64,000 nt of DNA from Ornithodoros turicata (lineage: Eukaryota > Arthropoda > Arachnida > Ixodida > Argasidae). The position numbers and the translations under genes were made by a program. Below the pieces are notes generated by a model. That model saw only the letters and a program-made list of their open reading frames with translations. It searched no databases and was not told where the DNA came from. The stretch is from positions 139,440,376-139,504,375 of the forward strand of contig NC_088201.1 of assembly GCF_037126465.1 (NCBI RefSeq), given 5' to 3'. Positions 61,491-64,000 of the stretch are shown here, piece by piece. Each line of letters starts with the position of its first letter. Within the stretch, counting starts at the first letter, position 1.

Positions 61491-62455
61491 TTGCTCGCGC
61501 TCAAGGGATTTAGCGATAAAATCGATAGGTTGAACCGCTGTCCCTCGCCGATGGTCATGAGTATGGAAAACCATTTTCGACACGAGAGCGCGACGCACTG
61601 CGAATTTTGTGGAATCGTGTGTCACATCCGATCGGTGTCGCATCACGACCACACTTGCTTCGTAGAGCCCGTTTTTTTTAATTTTGTCGCGATGCTGTGT
61701 GAAACGTGTAACCTTACGTGTCGTAACACCAAAGAACTCGTCGAGTGCGCGCAGAACCTGCTATACGATTTGAGCTCCCTTCTCCGCCACATGCACGTTC
61801 TAAACCTGGGTGAGCCGTGGATAGTTAGCTGTACGGAAAAGATGAGAGGGTTCAACATTGGCGATCTCTATTTTCGTGATAACACGCAGATTTTCAAGCT
61901 CTCCTTGTCGAACCTGGTGGAAACCCTCCTCACCAGCGGCGGCGAGGGCGCGTTTCATTGTACCCGTCAAATGTATGGTGACCGTTACCGGCGCCTCCTC
62001 AGGAAGGGCATTTATCCGTACACCTTCGTCGACAGTTTCGAAGCGTACAATTTGCCCACACTACCGCCCAAGGAAGCTTTCAAAAGTGACCTACGACCAA
62101 GAGATCACGGATCACGCATCATTTCCTTCGCCAGTTGCGCGTGCGGCAGCGCTCTGAAGCACACCAAAGTCCAACTCGAGCTTATGAGCGATCGCCAGAT
62201 GCACGAAACGATCGAGAAGGGAACCAGGGGAGGCATTTGTAGCAGCTTCCACAGATACTGTCGGGCTAATCACGAGGGGTGCGACGATTACGACCCCCAG
62301 CAAGAAAATACTTTTATCCAGTGCCTCGACGTTAACAGATTGTACCCACACGCGATGACTTTCCATCACCGGACAGGTCGTTTTGAGTGGGTCGATCCTT
62401 CGAGGTGGAGCGATATCGATTTTCTCAACAAGTGGGTTACCTGTACGTGGTAGAC
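61491..62455 (+). pseudogene. Polymerase B piece 3: exonuclease region and motif A
   Basis: A 320-codon open stretch. It has a C..C knuckle (HCEFCGIVCH, about 61600), HHDHTC and CETCNLTC pairs, a QNLLYDLSSLL stretch where the exonuclease N-x-x-YD motif is expected, KGIYPYTFVDS (about 62010-62040) as in the DNA_pol_B_2 family, and polymerase motif A as CLDVNRLYPHAM (about 62323-62356). The expected D-x-E of exonuclease motif I is not obvious near 61545. It ends by frameshift after the FLNKW stretch. Confidence 0.85.
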
Positions 62456-63001
62456 TTGACGTTTCCCTGGCACCCGAACACAGGTCCGTGGACGAGAACG
62501 AACTCTCCCCCTACCAGCGACACTTGAAACATGCGTTGGCGTTGAACGCCCCTCCCACACACACACAAAAAAAAAACTCTTGCTGACGTGCAACGACAAA
62601 GAACGCTACGTCGTCCATTATGCATTGCTCGCTCTGTATGTGAGGTTTGGCATGAAAATAAAACATGTTCACAACATCCTCTCCTTCCGCCAAGACAATT
62701 TTTGCGAACCTTCATGCAGAGAAACGCCGCGTTGAAGAATGCCGCGACCACGAAATTCGAGCGTCTTTTGTACAAAATCATATCGAACAGTACGTTCGGT
62801 AAGACGATACAAAATGTGGGACGGATGAAAAGGTACGGTATAGCCTACGACAAAGAAAGCGCACTCCAAAAAGCTAGCTCCGTCGACAGTCAGCATTTTC
62901 TCATTCTGAGTGACAAGGCACCTTGTACGAAATGAAACAGCGTCGCATCAAATGCAGGCAACCCCTTTACGTGGGCTTTGTCATTCTAGAGATATCCAAA
63001 G
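62455..63001 (+). pseudogene. Polymerase B piece 4: motif B region
   Basis: Pieces in changing frames: ENELSPYQ (about 62500), ERYVVHYALLALYVRFGM (about 62600-62655), and FERLLYKIISNSTFGKT (about 62758-62808), which holds the lysine and NS.FG of motif B. The sequence stops at a C-A-rich run and then at the hAT insertion point within an ILEIS motif. Confidence 0.8.
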
Positions 63002-63760
63002 CAGGGCACGATAACGGACGTATTTTCGTTACCGTTTCTATTTTCGTTACTGCTATACTTTCGTTTTCGTTACGTTTCTGTTACTGTTTCCAGTAATGGA
63101 AATGCTGTTACACAGCTGGGAGGACAGCCAGTCCTGCCGTGCCCGCACACCATTTTGCCCAAGTGCTGCTTCAGTGTCACGCGTACACACTACACAAGCA
63201 ATTATACTTCTTTGGGGTGCGCACACCTTGTAAGATTTTTGAAAAATGTAGGAGCATGTCTTCAGTCTTCGGCCACTCCGGATCCAGCAACTAAAAATGG
63301 CCGTAACCTTCATCCAATTTCGCATTCATAAGCGGACGCTATCAGTAGTAAATAATACTGCCCAATACTGCCATAGCCACACTGAAATGAGAAAAAGTAA
63401 AAATAACTAAATAAAATTGTGGGCTGTCATCCTTGTGGTCATCCTGGTGCTACGGTGGAGTTTAGTCATGTGTTGATGTCCTGTAGTTATGAGAACTGGG
63501 ACGAGGTAAGCGAGGGATGCACCCTCGAGGTTCAATATTGAGCTTTGTTTCCATGCTCACGTGTAGTATTTAGAGCATTACAGGGAACTTAGTCATCAAA
63601 ATACAAAAATAAAATTAAAAGTCACTCGAATGTCATCGCACAACAGGAATAGCCATTACCCGAATTCAATACCGGACGATAATTTTCGTTTCTGTTTCTG
63701 TTTCCGGTAAAGGAGGACCGTGGTATGTGTTTCCATTACCATTACCATTACCCTTCCCTG
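63002..63760. mobile_element. hAT-type MITE, in polymerase B
   Basis: The 8-bp duplication ATCCAAAG (62994-63001 and 63761-63768) bounds ends CAGGGCACGATAACGG and, from the right, CAGGGAAGGGTAATGG. CAGGG ends and an 8-bp duplication are the hAT signature. Internal repeats of TTTCGTTAC and CATTACCATTACC flank a unique middle; no transposase. Confidence 0.92.
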
Positions 63761-63768
63761 ATCCAAAG

Positions 63769-64000
63769 CCCGAATGTACAGCTTCATCTACAAGTCACTC
63801 TTTTCTCACCTGACGTGTCCAGTGCAACTGATCTATAGCGATACGCGATACAAAGTTTTTTCTCTCACGTGTGAAAGCCTGGAAGAGTACCTGATGAAAA
63901 TTGAGGAAGACGTCGATCTGTCCTCCTGTCCAGTGGACAACCCACATTTCAACGACGAACACGCGGATCAGATGGGGTACTTCAAAGACGAGACGGGAGG
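63769..64000 (+). pseudogene. Polymerase B piece 5: motif C region (runs off the window)
   Basis: Continues from piece 4 after the hAT insertion with a YSFIYKSLF stretch, then QLIYSDTRYKVF, the place of motif C (normally DTD). The second aspartate is replaced by arginine. DEHADQMGYFKDETGG at the end fits the conserved G.FKDE element downstream of motif C. The frame is open to the window edge. Confidence 0.8.

Larger units (their letters stand above)
56560..64000 (+). pseudogene. polB: DNA polymerase B of Polinton/adintovirus type, decayed and interrupted, cut by window end
   Basis: Family-B, protein-primed-type DNA polymerases of this group copy the whole element. Coding pieces lie at about 56560-56784, 60786-61490, 61491-62455, 62455-63001 and 63769-64000, always plus strand and in the right order. 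The gaps are three later insertions: an hAT MITE (56793-57529), a TA-target nest (57537-60783) and an hAT MITE (63002-63760). There are further frameshifts near 61490, 62445, 62590 and 62935, and a stop at 61352. In motif C the second metal-binding aspartate of DTD is arginine. The gene is dead. Missing neighbours (integrase, ATPase, capsid) may lie beyond 64000 or be lost. Confidence 0.85.

Noticed and set aside
60908..61558. 216-codon minus-strand frame
   Set aside because: It lies antisense to the clear DNA polymerase B coding pieces and is a shadow frame.

Overview
This window is eukaryotic, repeat-dominated DNA with no intact host gene, rRNA or bona fide tRNA gene that I can support. Almost everything recognisable is a mobile element, mostly dead, and many are nested: non-LTR retrotransposon remnants (CR1/L2/Jockey-like EN-RT, I-like with a (TTG)n tail), two Penelope-like element (PLE) tails with GIY-YIG nuclease domains, a D34D mariner, hAT-type MITEs with 8-bp target duplications (TSDs), TA- and TTAA-target DNA elements, a tRNA-derived SINE and a Polinton/adintovirus-type DNA polymerase B. 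This mix suggests an arthropod, plausibly a tick or other arachnid, but the sequence does not prove the species.

Layout. 1-10756: a transposon family (called CAT here: CCCTATTGAAAAA ends, arrays of CATATG-like motifs inside both ends) in head-to-head form; a 5.7 kb TTAA-target element sits inside it, and 1-1851 is repeated inverted at 8863-10714. 10850-16000: two minus-strand non-LTR remnants, broken by a 260-bp LINE tail and a 739-bp TA element. 17434-19611: foldback MITE carrying a mariner. 20220-21490: PLE tail. 21931-22739: second foldback MITE. 24600-25102: I-like LINE tail. 25502-28247: element with CACTC ends and ACCCTTTAGGGTG-type subterminal repeats.

29123-41361 is the most striking object: a 12.2 kb, almost perfect palindrome (arms about 5.3 kb, spacer about 0.65 kb) bounded by a 6-bp TSD (CACTTC) and ends starting AGTAGTAAG, the signature expected of Polinton/Maverick ends, but with no recognisable genes. 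Its arms carry eight TGACGTCA sites each, modular internal repeats and terminal hairpins. A PLE later inserted in the right arm only.

43725-51308: two more CAT copies in tandem; the first carries an L2-like insertion. 54199 onward: a diverged CAT-like end. 55775-55900: SINE. 56114-64000: a plus-strand protein-primed-type DNA polymerase B pseudogene (Polinton/adintovirus family), cut by two hAT MITEs and by a nest of TA-target elements, and running off the window end. The window therefore holds both a Polinton-type polymerase and, 15 kb away, a gene-less giant palindrome with Polinton-like termini; a link between them is only an inference.
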